From NCBI GenBank assembly GCA_932294295.1, contig OW028579.1, positions 35,594,362 to 35,658,361 on the forward strand: DNA of 64,000 bases, read 5' to 3'. Position numbers and translations under genes: made by a program. This stretch comes from Alitta virens (Eukaryota; Annelida; Polychaeta; Phyllodocida; Nereididae). Shown piece after piece: positions 12,630 through 25,366 of this stretch (its first letter is position 1; each line of letters opens with the position of its first letter). The notes beneath the pieces were generated by a model. The model was given only the letters and a program-made list of their open reading frames with translations. It was not told where the DNA came from and made no database searches.

Positions 12630-14229
12630 TCAGAATAAATGCAAGTCTGGGTCACTTAAGTGACCATCGAAAGGTTTGGTTAACAATACAGTTTGACTAG
12701 TGAAATTGACCGATGACAAAATGGTAAAATTCAGCTGAATGGAGTTGTTAAGTTTGCAAGTATCTTGGTTGATATTTCTAAAATCGTGGTTAATATCATG
12801 TGAGTCATTCTACAGGAACGGTGCACTTTCGGCATTTCAAGTGCAAGAAAAAAATGAAATTTTCAATTTTCAATTTTCAATCTTTCAAAAATCCATCAAA
12901 ATTAGGAATTTTCATACATTTCTCTGTTGTAATGACTACAAAACTGTTTTCATCTTTTATAATTAGATTGGTTGATCATGTGACCTGTTATGTCAGCTAT
13001 TACATTAACAGGAAGGACAGTAACAGGATTGACATTCAGTGAAACTTTTTGCAATAAAGGAGTACTTTCAGAATTGCTTTGAAGCAATTTTCCGTGATAT
13101 ATAGTTTCCTTATAAACTTGGTAACAGGAATGACACCCACAAAAGTCAAAGTCACTCCCAGCAAATAAAAACTCTTTACTTTAAATATTGAAAAGTGTAA
13201 GATAATCATCATCTCTTGCAAAGTGCACAAACCTAACAATTTTTGTTTTTCATCTAGCATTTTAATACCATGGTAACAGTAGTGACATTGATCCTGTGGA
13301 CAAACTTAAACCAATGGATGATGTAACTGGAACCGCAAATATTTCACAATTTACTATGCCATTTGAAAATTAAACTTCTCCTGATTATATCTTTATGAAT
13401 ATCATAAATGATTTTTAACTTACATTCATTGAGCAGGGTAAAGAGATATATATAAAATGAGGTGCCAAAATACCAGTAATGACCGACTCCTGCTAAGATT
13501 TATTGTGTGTATTTATATCCTAACATTGATCTGCCCATCGTCATACCACATTAATATTATTAAAACCATTTTGCATATTATAATCAACTTTGAAAGTTGA
13601 GGAACAGGGGGTGCACCGTTTCTATAAAATGACCCCTTGCATAAAGTATTATTATGTTTAATAAACACATTGGAGGTCAGACTTGGCCTATTTGTCAGAA
13701 AAAGCAATTGCAGTAATTCAGCATGAAAATTAATAGTAATGCAAAAGTATCAGAGTTTTTTCAGCATAAAACAAACCACACTTTACTACAACCTAAGCCT
13801 ACTGCATGTAAATTTCTTAAAGTCTGTATATAGTTTTAGGCCACAAGAATATGATACATTATATTTCAATTACTTGGTTATCTTTTCGCGTCATCACAGA
13901 TTCAAGATACATTTCTTTGACACCGATCCCTCAAGCCTCTTTTCAATAATCAGATTTGTTGTTAAGTTGTGGAATATGCCTCTCTTAATCAGCTTCATGA
14001 CTTAATGAGCATGTCAGCTCCACACAGCCTTGAGGCATCTTGGAGAAATTCCCAGACTCGTTTCAAAGAAAGCAGTTCCTTTGATATTCATGTGACAATC
14101 ACCGGCTCACTATCGACCAAACAATGTCAGAAAACTAGACTCTGTCAGAAAACGGCGATTGAGTTAGAAGCTGAGATCTCCATGTTCTTTGTAGAATTTC
14201 AGTCGAAATGTGTGAAATATGAAATACAA

Positions 14230-14277
14230 CCCAGATAGCATTCCAAGCATTCCAAATCGGGCCAGCGTCGTTTCTAC
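14230..14277. repeat. Single MITE end, CAGATAGCATTCC family
   Basis: CCCAGATAGCATTCCAAGC, with a duplicated CATTCCAA and then AATCGGGCCAGCGTCG. Only one terminus is recognisable, so this is a fragment. Confidence 0.6.
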
Positions 14278-14804
14278 ATCGTTGTGACGTCACAGACAGT
14301 AGGTTCTTAAGTATACATTTTTAATTGTAGACTTGTAGCATATTTCCTATTAATGTTTACTTAAGTCATGCGAAATATGTATGTTGTATGATCAATTAAG
14401 TTAAAATTATTTGGTTAAAGGAACCCGGATGTTATTTGTTATTGGTAATCCATTGCATATTTACTCTTTCCACTGTATATATTAAATTATTCGTTATTTA
14501 TTTATAATATCTATATATATATATGTTTTTTCCATGTTAACATACTTTAATATATTCCTTTTTTGTATTATTTCAGTTTCTGTATATATTTTCTTTCTTC
14601 ATTCTTTTTCTTGTTTAATTAATGCTCATCTTTTGTTTTCTTGTCATATTTTCATCAGTGCTTGTCTAATTCTTATATAATATATTAATAATCCATGTGT
14701 ATGCACATTTATCCTTCTTTTCCTTTAATAATTTCCCTGGTTCCTATTTCATTTTTCTCATAAGGTATCCATTTTCTTTTTCACAATAAATGCCATGCAC
14801 TCAC

Positions 14805-14989
14805 CTGTGCTAGCTGAGACCATTCGGACATGTGTCTTTCACTGGCATGCTGCCCCACACTGTACCTCCCATGGACCATATACAGGATAGGGATCGCAGT
14901 TGGAGTGGCTGAGGGCAACCACTTGACTTCCACAGTCCCGGATGTTGACCTCTCTCTTACCCTGATTATCAGGGGGATCTCTGGGACAC
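14805..14989 (-). CDS. ANOS1: Anosmin-1, first half of FnIII domain 1
   Basis: A 185-bp exon between TTTTATTCCAG and GTGAGT. The entry phase of 1 restores the glycine of LYIG|VPEIP at the junction with the WAP exon; human anosmin-1 has LYKGVPLKP. The 61 residues include GTVEVKWLPSA, the B-strand tryptophan motif of an FnIII domain, then PILYMVHGRYSVG and EWSQLAQ, which parallel human PVIYVVQRRWNYG and HWQTVAQ. The exon ends in phase 0 and continues into the exon at 4342-4471. The domain would be extracellular. FnIII-1 is part of the FGFR1 and heparan-sulfate binding portion of the vertebrate protein. Confidence 0.9.
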
Positions 14990-15082
14990 CTGGAATAAAA
15001 TGAAAAAAGCAAATACAATTTACTTTCATAATATCATTAAAATAGTGTACTTCTTGTCGATACAGTTTGACCCTTTTTGATG

Positions 15083-15434
15083 CTATCTATCTATCTCTCT
15101 ATCCATCTATCTATTTATTTATCTATCTATCTATCTATCTATCTATCTGTCATCTATCTATCCATCTATCCATCTATCCATCTATCTATCTATCCGTCTA
15201 TCTGTCTATCTATCTATCTATCTGTCTATCCATCTATCCATCTATCTATCTATCTATCTATCTATCCATCTATCTATCTGTCTATCTATCTATATATCTA
15301 TCTCTCTATCCATCTATCCATATATCTATCTATCTATCCATCAATATATCTATCCATCTATCCATCTATCTATCTATATATATATATATATATCTATCTA
15401 TCTATCCATCTATCCATCTATATATCTATCCATA

Positions 15435-15476
<42 letters not shown>
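15083..15476. repeat. (TCTA)n microsatellite
   Basis: About 390 bp of TCTA with TCCA, TCTG and TATA variants. Long Tyr-Leu-Ser-Ile frames across it are artefacts of the period. Confidence 0.97.
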
Positions 15477-15496
15477 ATTCAGTTAACATTAATCAA

Positions 15497-15570
15497 CTTG
15501 GTGGCACAGTGGTTAATGTAATTAATAGCTTCATTACAGGTCTTGGGTTTGAAACCTATAACCAAATAAG
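15497..15570 (+). repeat. tRNA-like SINE head fragment
   Basis: Box-A-like TGGCACAGTGGTTAATG and box-B-like GGGTTTGAAACC, correctly ordered about 37 bases apart. No family body follows. Confidence 0.45.
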
Positions 15571-15674
15571 GATTTAGTTAAATTCCATTTGTTGTTGTTC
15601 AGTGCTGAAGAAAAAAGATGAGCTAACCATGGCATAGTATACCTGAGGTAATACAATGTATGGGTATATTTCTT

Positions 15675-15760
15675 TGATGTGGAGACTTGTATTTACAATC
15701 TCCAGGTTAGAGACATTAGGAAGGTGACACCTTAACCACTGACCACAATCACCCACATGC
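15675..15760 (-). repeat. tRNA-like SINE head fragment
   Basis: The minus strand reads GTGGTCAGTGGTTAAGGTG, a box-A-like sequence near a degenerate box B (TCTCTAACCTGGAG region). Weak. Confidence 0.35.
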
Positions 15761-16527
15761 ATAGATTAGTAATTTGATGAAATACCGGTTGTGATCCTGA
15801 ATTTGGAAATGCTACTATATACATGGAATAATTCAATGTAACAAAACTACAGATGAAATAACTGACACCAGATATAAATATCTCACTGGATCAACTTATT
15901 AGAAAATATGATTCACATCTAAAATTCTGAGCATAAAACATTGAGAGTCTGGTAGTTGTAAACAACAGTGGCATTCGAGGAATACCGTGACTAATTTGGC
16001 ACTCCTTTATATTATTTTTAAGTTTAAAATGCTTAATTGCAGCATGGACTTATTTAACAAGTCCGTGATTGCATGCAGTATAACTTTTCTAATGCATGGC
16101 AGTTTCCATGGTTTCAGGCGAATATGGTTTCAAAATGTTTATTTCTTCTTCTTTTAAAATTTTCAGCCATAACATGTTTCTCAGACATTATTTCCTTTTC
16201 TTTAATATTTGTTTCTTTCGGATTTCACATTTTGAAAGACATTGACAATTTTCAAGGACGGCCTAAGAATGCAAATCCCCATGAGTCATGCAGATTTGGA
16301 AGTTGGAATTCTTTGAAAAAGGTTTTATTTTTCTGGCTGGAGGTTAATGTTCGTCTGTGAGGACTTGCCTTTTGATCAGTATTAAAACAGATGGAAATGA
16401 ATTCAATAATGGTACGTGTCAATTGCATTTGTCATTGATTAGAGTTTCAGTTATACCCATTAATTAAGTAAAAGATAATGAATTATCCTTCTTTTGATTC
16501 AACAGTAGACTATCTTGGGTTATATTT

Positions 16528-16855
16528 AATAGAGTCTTTTCACTGAACAGCCCTGAATTCAGCAGGACATAAGTCTTTCCTCTCCTCTTCTTAATCATTT
16601 TGCTTTTCAGACACAATAGGTAATAACTAACTGATTCCATAAATATAACTTCTCAGAAAAATAACAAACATCAACTAAATGATAAAGTGTCAAATATACA
16701 TTAAAATTAACTAAAAATAGTGCTGCTAGGATGCACTTTGCTTCAGCCAATCACAGCCAAGGGCGGGAACTTTTTCAGCCAATAGAATTGCAGTATTTTG
16801 TTTTAGCCACCTGGTGGAAATACAGAAAACCTTCCGTGAAAATCCACTATTTGAA
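16528..16855 (+). repeat. Dispersed CCAAT/GC-box repeat, copy 1
   Basis: About 330 bp nearly identical to 63606-63956. It carries CCAAT at 16747-16751 and 16779-16783, with GGGCGGG at 16761-16767 between them. It ends 39 bp from the donor of the anosmin-1 WAP exon. Class unknown; no coding capacity and no clear terminal repeats. Confidence 0.85.
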
Positions 16856-16894
16856 AAAAAGACTCAAGCTATTTAGAAATATTTAAGGACTTAC

Positions 16895-17099
16895 CAATGT
16901 ACAAATTGATAGGATTTTCACAAGTGTGACCACATCCATTGTCACAGCATTTGCGGATACCGTCACAGTCCGCATCTTTGTCACAGGATTCCACGCACAC
17001 TGTATCGAGGGTCCTTTCTAACGAGGGGCAGGATCCCGGCCTGACAGTGTGGAGGTGGCCCAAGAAATTGCAACTCTGGTCACAGTCATCTTCACCCAA
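16895..17099 (-). CDS. ANOS1: Anosmin-1, end of Cys-rich box plus WAP domain exon
   Basis: The 205-bp exon lies between TTACTTCCAG and GTAAGT, starts in phase 0 and ends in phase 1. It encodes 68 residues plus one base. Cys6 and Cys10 finish the Cys-rich box. Residues 24-60 form a whole WAP (whey acidic protein) four-disulfide core with all eight cysteines at 24, 35, 39, 45, 51, 52, 56 and 60, including the diagnostic KCCDNGCGHTC. Human anosmin-1 reads KCCSNGCGHTC here, and the flanking VCVESCD and LYxG motifs also agree. WAP domains often inhibit serine proteases; in anosmin-1 the domain contributes to FGFR and heparan-sulfate interactions. The KCCxNGCGHTC core followed directly by an FnIII exon is specific to anosmin and separates it from other WAP proteins. 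Confidence 0.92.
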
Positions 17100-18775
17100 C
17101 TGGAAGTAACAAAAGGCAATGAAGTTGATTAGTAGACTATAGTAAAATATTACACTAAAGATAAAAAATAAGCACAATTCAGATATCAATCACAAAGAAG
17201 TACATATCAATTCAATCAGCTACATTTGTTCAACTCCAGGAACCATCTAACGAAATATGTTATAATGAGGTGATTGCCCAGGAATGCTAATTATTATTTT
17301 TTTTATCATGGAAACTCTACTCTTGTCTCCATGCTTTTTTGCCTACCTGTTAACCAGACCAAAATATAACAAAACAGTTGCAACGGAGACTTTTTGGCAA
17401 TCCTAAATAGTTTTAAATCAGGTCCAACTGCTAATTCTGTTATTGACATGGTCTGATGGATACAGCTCTGCTAAGTCAAGATGACTTATTAACTGATTTT
17501 TCAGGTGTTACCTTTCTCTAAAAACAAATCATATCTGTAAATATCAACAAGAGCCAAAAAAAAACTATGGTTTTATTCATGAGTCTAACCTTTACAATGT
17601 ATTACTAGCTTCAATATGGGCCAATTATAATTGTTTAATTTTGTTAACTTCTAAATGTTGAACAATGAACTGATTCTGCTATTAGTTTACTCATGAGAGA
17701 ATTATAACTCAACTTGAAGATCCAAAGTTACATGTTTGCAAGAAGAAAAAAAAAAACGAAAAACCGAAAATTGAAAAAAAGAAAAACCGCAGCAACGATG
17801 AGACTATCTTAACATTGTCTGACAACAGAATTAACACAGTATGAATCAAACAACACTTTGTACAAATCCTACAAATCATACAATAAAAGTCTGGCTATAA
17901 TTAGCAATGGGGTGAGGTGTGGAAACGATAAAAATGCGGACCACCCAAGTCGGAGGCATTCTGGCCAAGTTCTGGCTGCTGATCTGCTCTTTGGCTGTCA
18001 CCACAAGACAGCAACCTCAGAATGCTAAGGGGTACCACAAGGATACTCTCTTCTGCTCATGTATACCGTAGTTGATCATAAACAACTTACACGTTTGGCA
18101 GTTTATGCATGGACGTATTATTGATCGGTCCATGGTTTGTACAGGTACTATTAGTATTTGGTCAACAAATAGTCATCCCAATGTTTAATAGAAAAAGATG
18201 ATTAATAAAGAAGATTTAATTTGTCACATCCAATGGCCCAATGAATCTAACCAAGCTCATTCAGTAGAGGGAATCACTACATTGGCCCTGTCTTTCAATT
18301 TAAATTTATTTCAACTGCTCTTATTACAAATTCATCTTCGATATTAAACCTAACTTACTGATAATGATGGCATAATGCCACAGTTACAATCACTGACAAC
18401 TGAGACAAGTACACCATGTATCTTCTACAAATTGTTGGGGTCACAAGATTCATTTTTGTCCACACCTAAAAACCACTCAATTTCAATGCACACGCACACA
18501 TTATGGCACCACTTGAAGGGCATGCCTCTTCAACATATGGTCATATAACCAACAATTCAAAAGGATGCTACCATTGAACCATTCACACAATATGACACAA
18601 ACCCTATGGCTGTCTCACAAATCTATATCTGCAAATGTTGGTCAACAATGACACCCAGGACTCAATGCTTTTGCATGTAGCACTTCGCCAAGCACAAAAC
18701 GGACATAGAACGGCTCATATCGGAAAATACTTGATGTGGCTGTGAAACACTACCAGTATGGATGAATGGATGAAG

Positions 18776-18800
18776 AATGGATGGATGGATGGATGGATGC
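18776..18800. repeat. (GGAT)n microsatellite
   Basis: Short GGATGGATGGATGG run. Confidence 0.9.
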
Positions 18801-19135
18801 TGTACTGGAATGCAACTGAAGAGATGCCTCTTGTGTATTGAACTGAGTTCGTATGAAGGTTGACATTCTCTCCTGTAGTCTCAAAGTCTGTACTCATATT
18901 TCATTTTTATGTTATGGCTAGCTCGATTGTTCAAAGGGGAAGAGAATAGTCAGTGCAATTCTAATGCATAATCATAATTCTGATGGTTTATTTGATGTGC
19001 ACTTTTTTTATCATTCTACTTATCTGATTACACGAACATAGTGATTTGAAGCTGGTATTATTTTATCCCTTGTCTTTAATATTGGTACATGATCTCAATG
19101 TTTAGGCAAATTAAACCTTATTACTTATAGCATGG

Positions 19136-19196
19136 ACTCCAACTGTATCACCCCATCATTACGTCTGCCTCTGACCCAGATGTAAAACAGACCATA
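19136..19196 (+). repeat. SINE family B 3' fragment
   Basis: TATCACCCCATCATTACGTCTGCCTCTGA matches the conserved 3' region of family B (CATCATTACGTCTGCCTCTG). The family's tRNA-like head is absent. Confidence 0.65.
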
Positions 19197-20639
19197 AACA
19201 TACTTGAAGAATATGCCCTCTTTGATAACTCTTTACAGTCCCCGGCATGCACCACCGGGTCACATATCAGGCCCTGGTGGTTGGGGATTCATATTAAAGA
19301 CCCGCTTGACAATGGGTTCTTAAGGGAATCAATAACATCCTTTAGATAGGACCCCTCACCATATACACATAAGACTATCCCCTTACAATCACTCATCTTC
19401 GAGAGCTACAAGTGCTTATGAAAGCTTATAGCTCTAAGTACTTATAACTCTGATGCTTATGACTCTTACAGGCATCTCTAGTGTTAGGCAAAGATTTACA
19501 CATGCCTGATGGCCTCCTCAAATACATCAAAGCAAAATTGGACTCGCATAGATATTTTAATATATGAATATAGATGAAACGCTTAGGCCAGGGTCGCTAT
19601 AAAGATGAGAAGGTTGCCACTAAACGCCTACCTGACTCTGATGTCTGTGTATATTTAATGAAAGGATCAAATAAATTATCCTTAAATTCGGGTTATTAAT
19701 TAATAATTGTTGATTAATTAATGGTTGATTTGCTGCATAAATAGCAAAATGGTTAAATTGTGACTATTTAAGACTTTATAAATAACCATACATAAACATA
19801 TTATACAATAGTATTTGATGTTGTTGTGCTGTTGTTTTTTTTGTTTTTTTTTCACAAAGTTTGTCACACTCAGTGATATTTGGTGACATTTAATTGCTGC
19901 TTTAACTTAAATTAACCTCAATGGGAACAAACATATAGCTTTTAGCATCTTCGAACACTGAATTTGGCTACAAGAAAATTTCTTATGCTGAAGCATATAT
20001 TGGCTTCTATATCTCCATTGTCTATTGTCAATGCGTGCATATCAAGCCGTTTGACATATGTCAGAGAGAGGTCAGCCAATCTGGAAGCATCGGGGTGTGT
20101 ATTGTGTCTTTTTTGTAAGGCTATAGGGTGTATTAAGAAACTCCTGTCATTCTCGGGTAGACACCCACCCAGACACCCTGCATGCCAAAGTCTTTGTTGA
20201 TCAAACTCTGAATTCTAATTCAACAATCAAAAAGTTCGATCTGAAGCACTCAAGCAATTTAGCCATTTTCTTCCAGAGATATCTCTGTTCCTTCTGATTA
20301 GAAGCTCTGACGCCTTGACAGATATTTGGACAGGCACTTTGACAGACATTTTGACAGACATTCCAGTATATATGTAAATAGAGCTATGAGTCACACGTGC
20401 TGTCGCGCTATGCATCCATATTTACGCTTTATTTGCTCCTGTTTCCATAACAGCACTTCCGCTACCCAGAATTCCTAGCCTTGACAGCATTTCCGGTAGC
20501 TCCACCACAGCGCCCCCTGTGTGCATAAGCCTTGTCAATGAGGGTTTCAAAGATTCCTAAACTTTCCACAAACTTTTTCATTTGTCTGTTTGTTTATTTG
20601 AGCAGATTTCTAGCCACAATGAACTTTGATGTTTGTAGG

Positions 20640-20752
20640 CTTTTTTGTCTGCCTGCCTATCTGCCTGTCTTTCTGCCTGGCTGCCTGCCTGTCTGCCTGT
20701 CTGTCTGTCTGCCTGTCTGCCTGCCTGCCTGCCTGTCTGCCTGTCTGCTTGT
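20640..20752. repeat. (CTGC/CTGT)n microsatellite
   Basis: CTGCCTGTCTGCC repeats; the Cys-Leu-rich frames across them are not genes. Confidence 0.93.
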
Positions 20753-20824
20753 CACCTGATCAGTCTATACCCTGTTTTTCTATTTCTTTTCTTGATTTAC
20801 TAATGGTTAAGGCATAATACGTCC

Positions 20825-21072
20825 ATGGTTAAGGTATTTCCACATTGGACAGCTATTTGAAGGTCCTGGATTCAATCCATGACCCAGGCACTCTTCATGG
20901 GCTACATCTCAGCAGCTGGATATTAATCGCATGAGACATTAAATTGAAGGTGTTTGTACTCAGTGTCTATGATGAGGCAAGTAAAAGACCTTACCCATGG
21001 GGTAAATGTATAACCTTATCATCTAATCATGACGTCTGCCTCTGGTAGCTGGTCATATGAGTCAGACTAAGC
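20825..21072 (+). mobile_element. SINE family B copy
   Basis: The 5' part has GGTTAAGG (box-A remnant) and GGATTCAATCC (box B). The body follows: CAGTGTCTATGATGAGGCAAG, CCATGGGGTAAATGT, then the 3' motif ATCATGACGTCTGCCTCTGG. The copy ends at AGACTAAGC, directly against the TTAA of the MITE at 21077-21676. Confidence 0.85.
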
Positions 21073-21076
21073 TTAA

Positions 21077-21676
21077 AGCTGCATTTTCAGTCGGTTTTTG
21101 TACCAACAAAAAAACTATCCAAATGAAAGAAAATGCTTCTTACTGATGAATTCGATAACCCAAACTGCCTAAATTGTACTAAATTATAAATTATTGCCGG
21201 AATTTATTAGAGCGATTTTGTTTATATTTTAGTTAATTATGCATTGCAACATAATGGAGAGCGTCGCCGATTCGCGATTTCACAGTCATTTTATGAAAAA
21301 CTGAGGTTAGAATTGTTTCAATTTATGCAAAAAGCGAAACACCTACACATTCTTTTACGTAATAAACTTGGAATTTTGAAAATTGGACGAAAATTGAAGG
21401 CACAATATATAATAAAATACATTACGAACCGACGACGCTAATGACGTTCGTTTATGCCTCGTTTTCATTTCATTGGCCATAAAAGCACTTGCAATGTAAA
21501 CAAATCGGCAATTTTTGATGGCATGAAAATTTTAATGATAGGGTATGTTTATTAATTTTATAGAGATATAGTGAACCTAGCAAGGCCCTGATGGGATTTA
21601 ATCTGTGTTTATTTTAGAAGCAATTAAATGAATGCAACCGATTTTGGTCACTGTCATATTTAGTGACCATGCAGCT
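21077..21676. mobile_element. piggyBac-like MITE, 600 bp, TTAA target sites
   Basis: TTAA occurs at 21073-21076 and at 21677-21680. Directly inside are inverted ends AGCTGCAT (21077-21084) and ATGCAGCT (21669-21676). A second complementary block follows: CAGTCGG inside the left end, CCGA...GTCACTGTC inside the right end. A TTAA duplication is the hallmark of piggyBac transposition. The only internal frame (21244-21441, 65 residues, basic) resembles no transposase, so the element is non-autonomous. Confidence 0.72.
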
Positions 21677-21723
21677 TTAAGACTGAGTAGCATTTAGACA
21701 TTGAAATACATTGAAACATCGTT

Positions 21724-21960
21724 GCGGTGTGATCTAGGTGGCCTAGAGGTGTAGCAAAAGAAATGTCAGTCTTCTTTGATTTAAGCATAGTGGGTCAATT
21801 TCTGTGAGAGCGACTCTTGAGGTTTGGGTTCAAATTCTGGTCTGGGCTGTTTATGAACCATATCTCGGTCCCTATCACATCCTATGGAGAATATTCCGCA
21901 TCATAGGTATGAACCTTAACTTGATAATCCACATCATATCATCATTTAACTTATACAAAT
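21724..21960 (+). repeat. Diverged tRNA-derived SINE copy
   Basis: GGTGGCCTAGAGGTGTAGC is box-A-like and GGGTTCAAATTC is box-B-like, though unusually far apart; an insertion between them is possible. The tail ATCATATCATCATTTAAC only faintly recalls family B. Confidence 0.5.
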
Positions 21961-22021
21961 TACCCTAATGGTTTCCTGTGGTAATAGGAGGTCTTTTAAT
22001 GGAAATAAACCTGTGCCAACT

Positions 22022-22136
22022 CAGATAGCATTCCAAATCATTTCAACGTCGGCGCGATGTCGGCGATGTTAATACGATGCTGCAACGACAGTGGCCTATG
22101 TGGAAACGATGCCGGGCCGATTTGGAATGCTATCTG
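22022..22136. mobile_element. MITE, reference copy of the CAGATAGCATTCC family (115 bp)
   Basis: Perfect 18-bp terminal inverted repeats, CAGATAGCATTCCAAATC at 22022-22039 and its complement at 22119-22136. Inner sequences TTTCAACGTCGGC and GCCGGGCCG also tend to pair. There is no coding capacity. Related copies lie at 4184, 11410 and 14230, with a degenerate one near 25367-25600. Confidence 0.88.
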
Positions 22137-23123
22137 GGAAATAACCAAATTTAATTTCTCTATCTGACTGCCTCTGTCTATCCGTTTTTCCTGGTTTCTC
22201 TCCAGAATCTTTCTAAATGATTTCTACCGTTAAGTAGCCTTCTTGAATTTAAGCCAATATTTGCGAAACAAACAGTAAAAACATATTGAAAGCACCATTA
22301 GGCAGATGTTTATTTTGCAACAAAGTTTTAAACTCTTCTTAAGCATGTTTCTTTGATTGTATTTAGATAATAAACAATTCCATCCAAAAATCATGAAGTT
22401 TAGGTAAACAATGGCAAGATAAACAGCAAATGTTAATTTTGCTTCTAAAAATTTCAACTAAGCTTTTTGTACACTAGTTTTACTGTCAGAGTTAGAATTA
22501 TTTAAAAACTACAAATACTGGAAATTTAATTTGGGTTTTCTCGGCCGTATTAAAACATCTTTAGTTCATTTCCTGGTCTTTATAATGATGTGGTTTGAAT
22601 TGTGAAGTAAAATTTTATAAGAAATAAATCTACAACAATGTTAAAAACTTAATGACAGTCAATATTGTGTAGATACTAAGTGTAAATTGACCTTGTAATC
22701 TTAATTTCCAATTTGGTTTAAATGCTTAAATTAATAATTTCACAAGATGTGATTCTGGTTGTACTTGTACCAATCCCTGTTAAGCTGCCTCCTGTTTGTA
22801 CTGATCAGCCTGTAACTCCAGCCTCCAATAATAGATGTCCTGAATAATCCCTAATATAAATACAAATATCCCCAATGCCATGATTGGCAAATCCCAAATA
22901 GCACAATTTAAAGCTAGCTGTCTGCTGACTGACGTATGCAGTCTGGTTATTAAGAGGCAAATATTGATTAATTTGTCAAGATTATGACAAGATGATATTT
23001 GCAAACTTCTACAACTTCAACTAAGCACCCATAATCTCCTTAAGGACATAGAGTTAATGTTTATCCTCATCTGAGAAGCAATTATGCAGCATTGTTACTG
23101 TAGGATTTCTAAATGATGAAATC

Positions 23124-23210
23124 CCTATAGATAGTTAGATAGATAGATAAATGAATAGATGGATATATGGATAGATAGACAGACAGACAGACAGATAGAT
23201 AGATAGATAT

Positions 23211-23254
<44 letters not shown>

Positions 23255-23364
23255 ATGGATAGATGGATAGATGAAGATGGACAGATAGACAGATAGATAG
23301 ATAAATGGATAGATGGATATATGGATAGATAGACAGACAGACAGATAGATAGATAGATAGATAT

Positions 23365-23424
<60 letters not shown>

Positions 23425-23555
23425 ATGGATAGATAAATAGATGAAGATGGACAGATAGACAGATAGATAGATAAATGGATAGATGGATAGACAGATAGAG
23501 ATAGATAGATAGATAGATAGATGGACAGACAGATAGATAGATAGATAGATGGATA
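23124..23555. repeat. (GATA)n microsatellite with segmental duplication
   Basis: About 430 bp of GATA. Variant-bearing segments (GATGAAGATGGACAGATAGACAG, seen near 23271 and 23442) recur about 170-180 bp apart, so the array grew by duplicating blocks as well as by slippage. Flanked on the right by (TGAC/TGAT)n at 23580-23665. Confidence 0.95.
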
Positions 23556-24151
23556 GCACTATTATTTATCTTATTCAAAATTATTGATTGACTGACTGAC
23601 TGACTTGACTGGTTGACTGAATGATTGATTGATTGGTTGGTTGAGTGATTGATTGATTGATGGATTTCCATCACACATTTCTCTAATTGAGCTAACTCCC
23701 CATTTATATATGCAGCAGCCTTGAAGCAAACTGACTGAATCCAGCCTAATTTCCTCGGGGCAACTTGAATAATACATTACGTATAAGGCCGCATCTGATA
23801 CGAGAATATATCATTAAACAACCCTTGGTTGTCTTAGTTTAACCGTCATTATAAAACAATAGCAAATGAAGGGTATGGAGAGTTCCTTGGCTACTAATGA
23901 GGCATGGAAGACTGGCTGAGATAAAAAGACAATAGAGTACATGGAAGTTGCGTGCCTGGGCATAAGACACAATGAGGACAAACCCTGCTTAATTCTAGCA
24001 AGCCTCAATGCTCAACACACTGGTCTAGATGGTCTTAACACAATTGGTACTCAGAGATGGTTTTGTACTCAAAATATTATTGACGATGGTTGTCAATTAA
24101 GAAGAGCATAAATTGAAGTCCAATTCATACTGGCAGAGTTGTAGTCTTAGC

Positions 24152-24152
24152 T

Positions 24153-24186
<34 letters not shown>

Positions 24187-24216
24187 CAGTAGCAGTAGTA
24201 GTAGTAGTAGTAGTAG
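24152..24216. repeat. (GTA)n trinucleotide repeat
   Basis: About 20 GTA/GCA units; reads as poly-Ser in one frame. Not a gene. Confidence 0.95.
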
Positions 24217-24470
24217 TGTTTTATGTTTAATCAATGAATTCAAAACCTTCAAAAAGAAATTAAATGTGATGAAGTTTCCTATGATATGCTTTTAAGTATA
24301 GTCATGCCAAGGTTGAAATTCACATTAAAATTTAAAGACGCTCTATCACATATGCCATTTGTATGCTTGTTTGAAGCATGTTGGGAAAATTTTATTTTAT
24401 TTTAACAAGCACACAAAAATTATTCAAAATGAAAAAGGAAATTCATAGATATATATATATATCTTTTATA

Positions 24471-24668
24471 GGGTGGTTGGGTAGATCAAAGCTTTACGTC
24501 CTGTATTTCTGCACCTGATGGGCTAATTAGGACAGGCAGGGACCATGGCAATGAGATTAAGGATGAAACAGCCATCCAACTTAGACTCAACCGGGAATCG
24601 AACTCGGGACCCCAGTAGGTGGAAGCCCAGCACGCTACCATGGAGCGATGGCCCATCGGGCCCCCCAC
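24471..24668 (-). mobile_element. SINE family A copy
   Basis: Same body as 12436-12629 (TTTACGTCCTGTATTTCTGC, CTAATTAGGACAGGCAGGG). Minus-strand box B is GAGTTCGATTCCC; the tRNA-like head is diverged. Confidence 0.88.
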
Positions 24669-25366
24669 CTCTCTATTTTTTTAAACTGAACTGATAATTA
24701 ACACCATGAGTCTCGTGACTATAATTACCAAGTCCTTTTCTTCCACGGTAAGCAAATTAAAACAATCAAAAAAATTAGTTAATACGCCAAATGGAGTACA
24801 AGTTAGTTATATCCCTTATCGTTAACTAAGATTTTTGCTGGTTAAATCCCAACACCCAAGCCCTTCCTAAGCTATAAGCATTGCCTTGGACCATTTATGT
24901 ATCACATATCCTGTTCTATGTTGTTCAGTCCACAACAAAAATATTCATTATAGGGAACTTTCAGCCACATTAACTTCTACAATATGTTGCCTGCTTCATA
25001 TTGTGACTTGTGTAATCTGCATTGGCTGACATATTAGATTGACTCAATATATCAGAACTGTCATTCTTATCTCAGGCAAATTGTATTGGCTTGTGAGTAA
25101 ATCAAGTATGTAAGCAGCTTTCGCAACAGGTCTAAATCACAGCGTTCTACATTTGTTGTTATCTAAATGTCGCTGGGATATATTCTAAAGCTGGTGAAAA
25201 TATGGCTCCCAGCAGTATACTTATTACATGTGCGGTTCTCTGAAATCTTGTTCTAAAGGTTGGGTCATTGTTGTTTGTGTGTTTGTAGAATAGAAAGCCA
25301 CCTTGCTATTATGACTAACTAATAAATTATACATGTAAATGAAGATTGTTCCAGGTAACGCTTCAC

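Larger units (their letters stand above)
4472..14804 (-). other. ANOS1: Anosmin-1 intron interrupting FnIII domain 1 (10.3 kb)
   Basis: The intron carries the (CCAA)n array, two SINE-A copies, the foldback element at 8805-9003, the 34-bp minisatellite and its MITE neighbour. Outside those I see only AT-rich sequence. The many short open frames show no domain or splice-supported coding signal. Confidence 0.8.
14990..16894 (-). other. ANOS1: Anosmin-1 intron between WAP and FnIII-1 exons (1.9 kb)
   Basis: Phase-1 intron holding a (TCTA)n array, tRNA-like fragments and one copy of the CCAAT-containing dispersed repeat just downstream of the WAP exon donor. Confidence 0.85.

Noticed and set aside
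15067..15577. Tyr-Leu-Ser-Ile-rich open frames, also at 23125-23674
   Set aside because: Translations of (TCTA)n and (GATA)n microsatellites.
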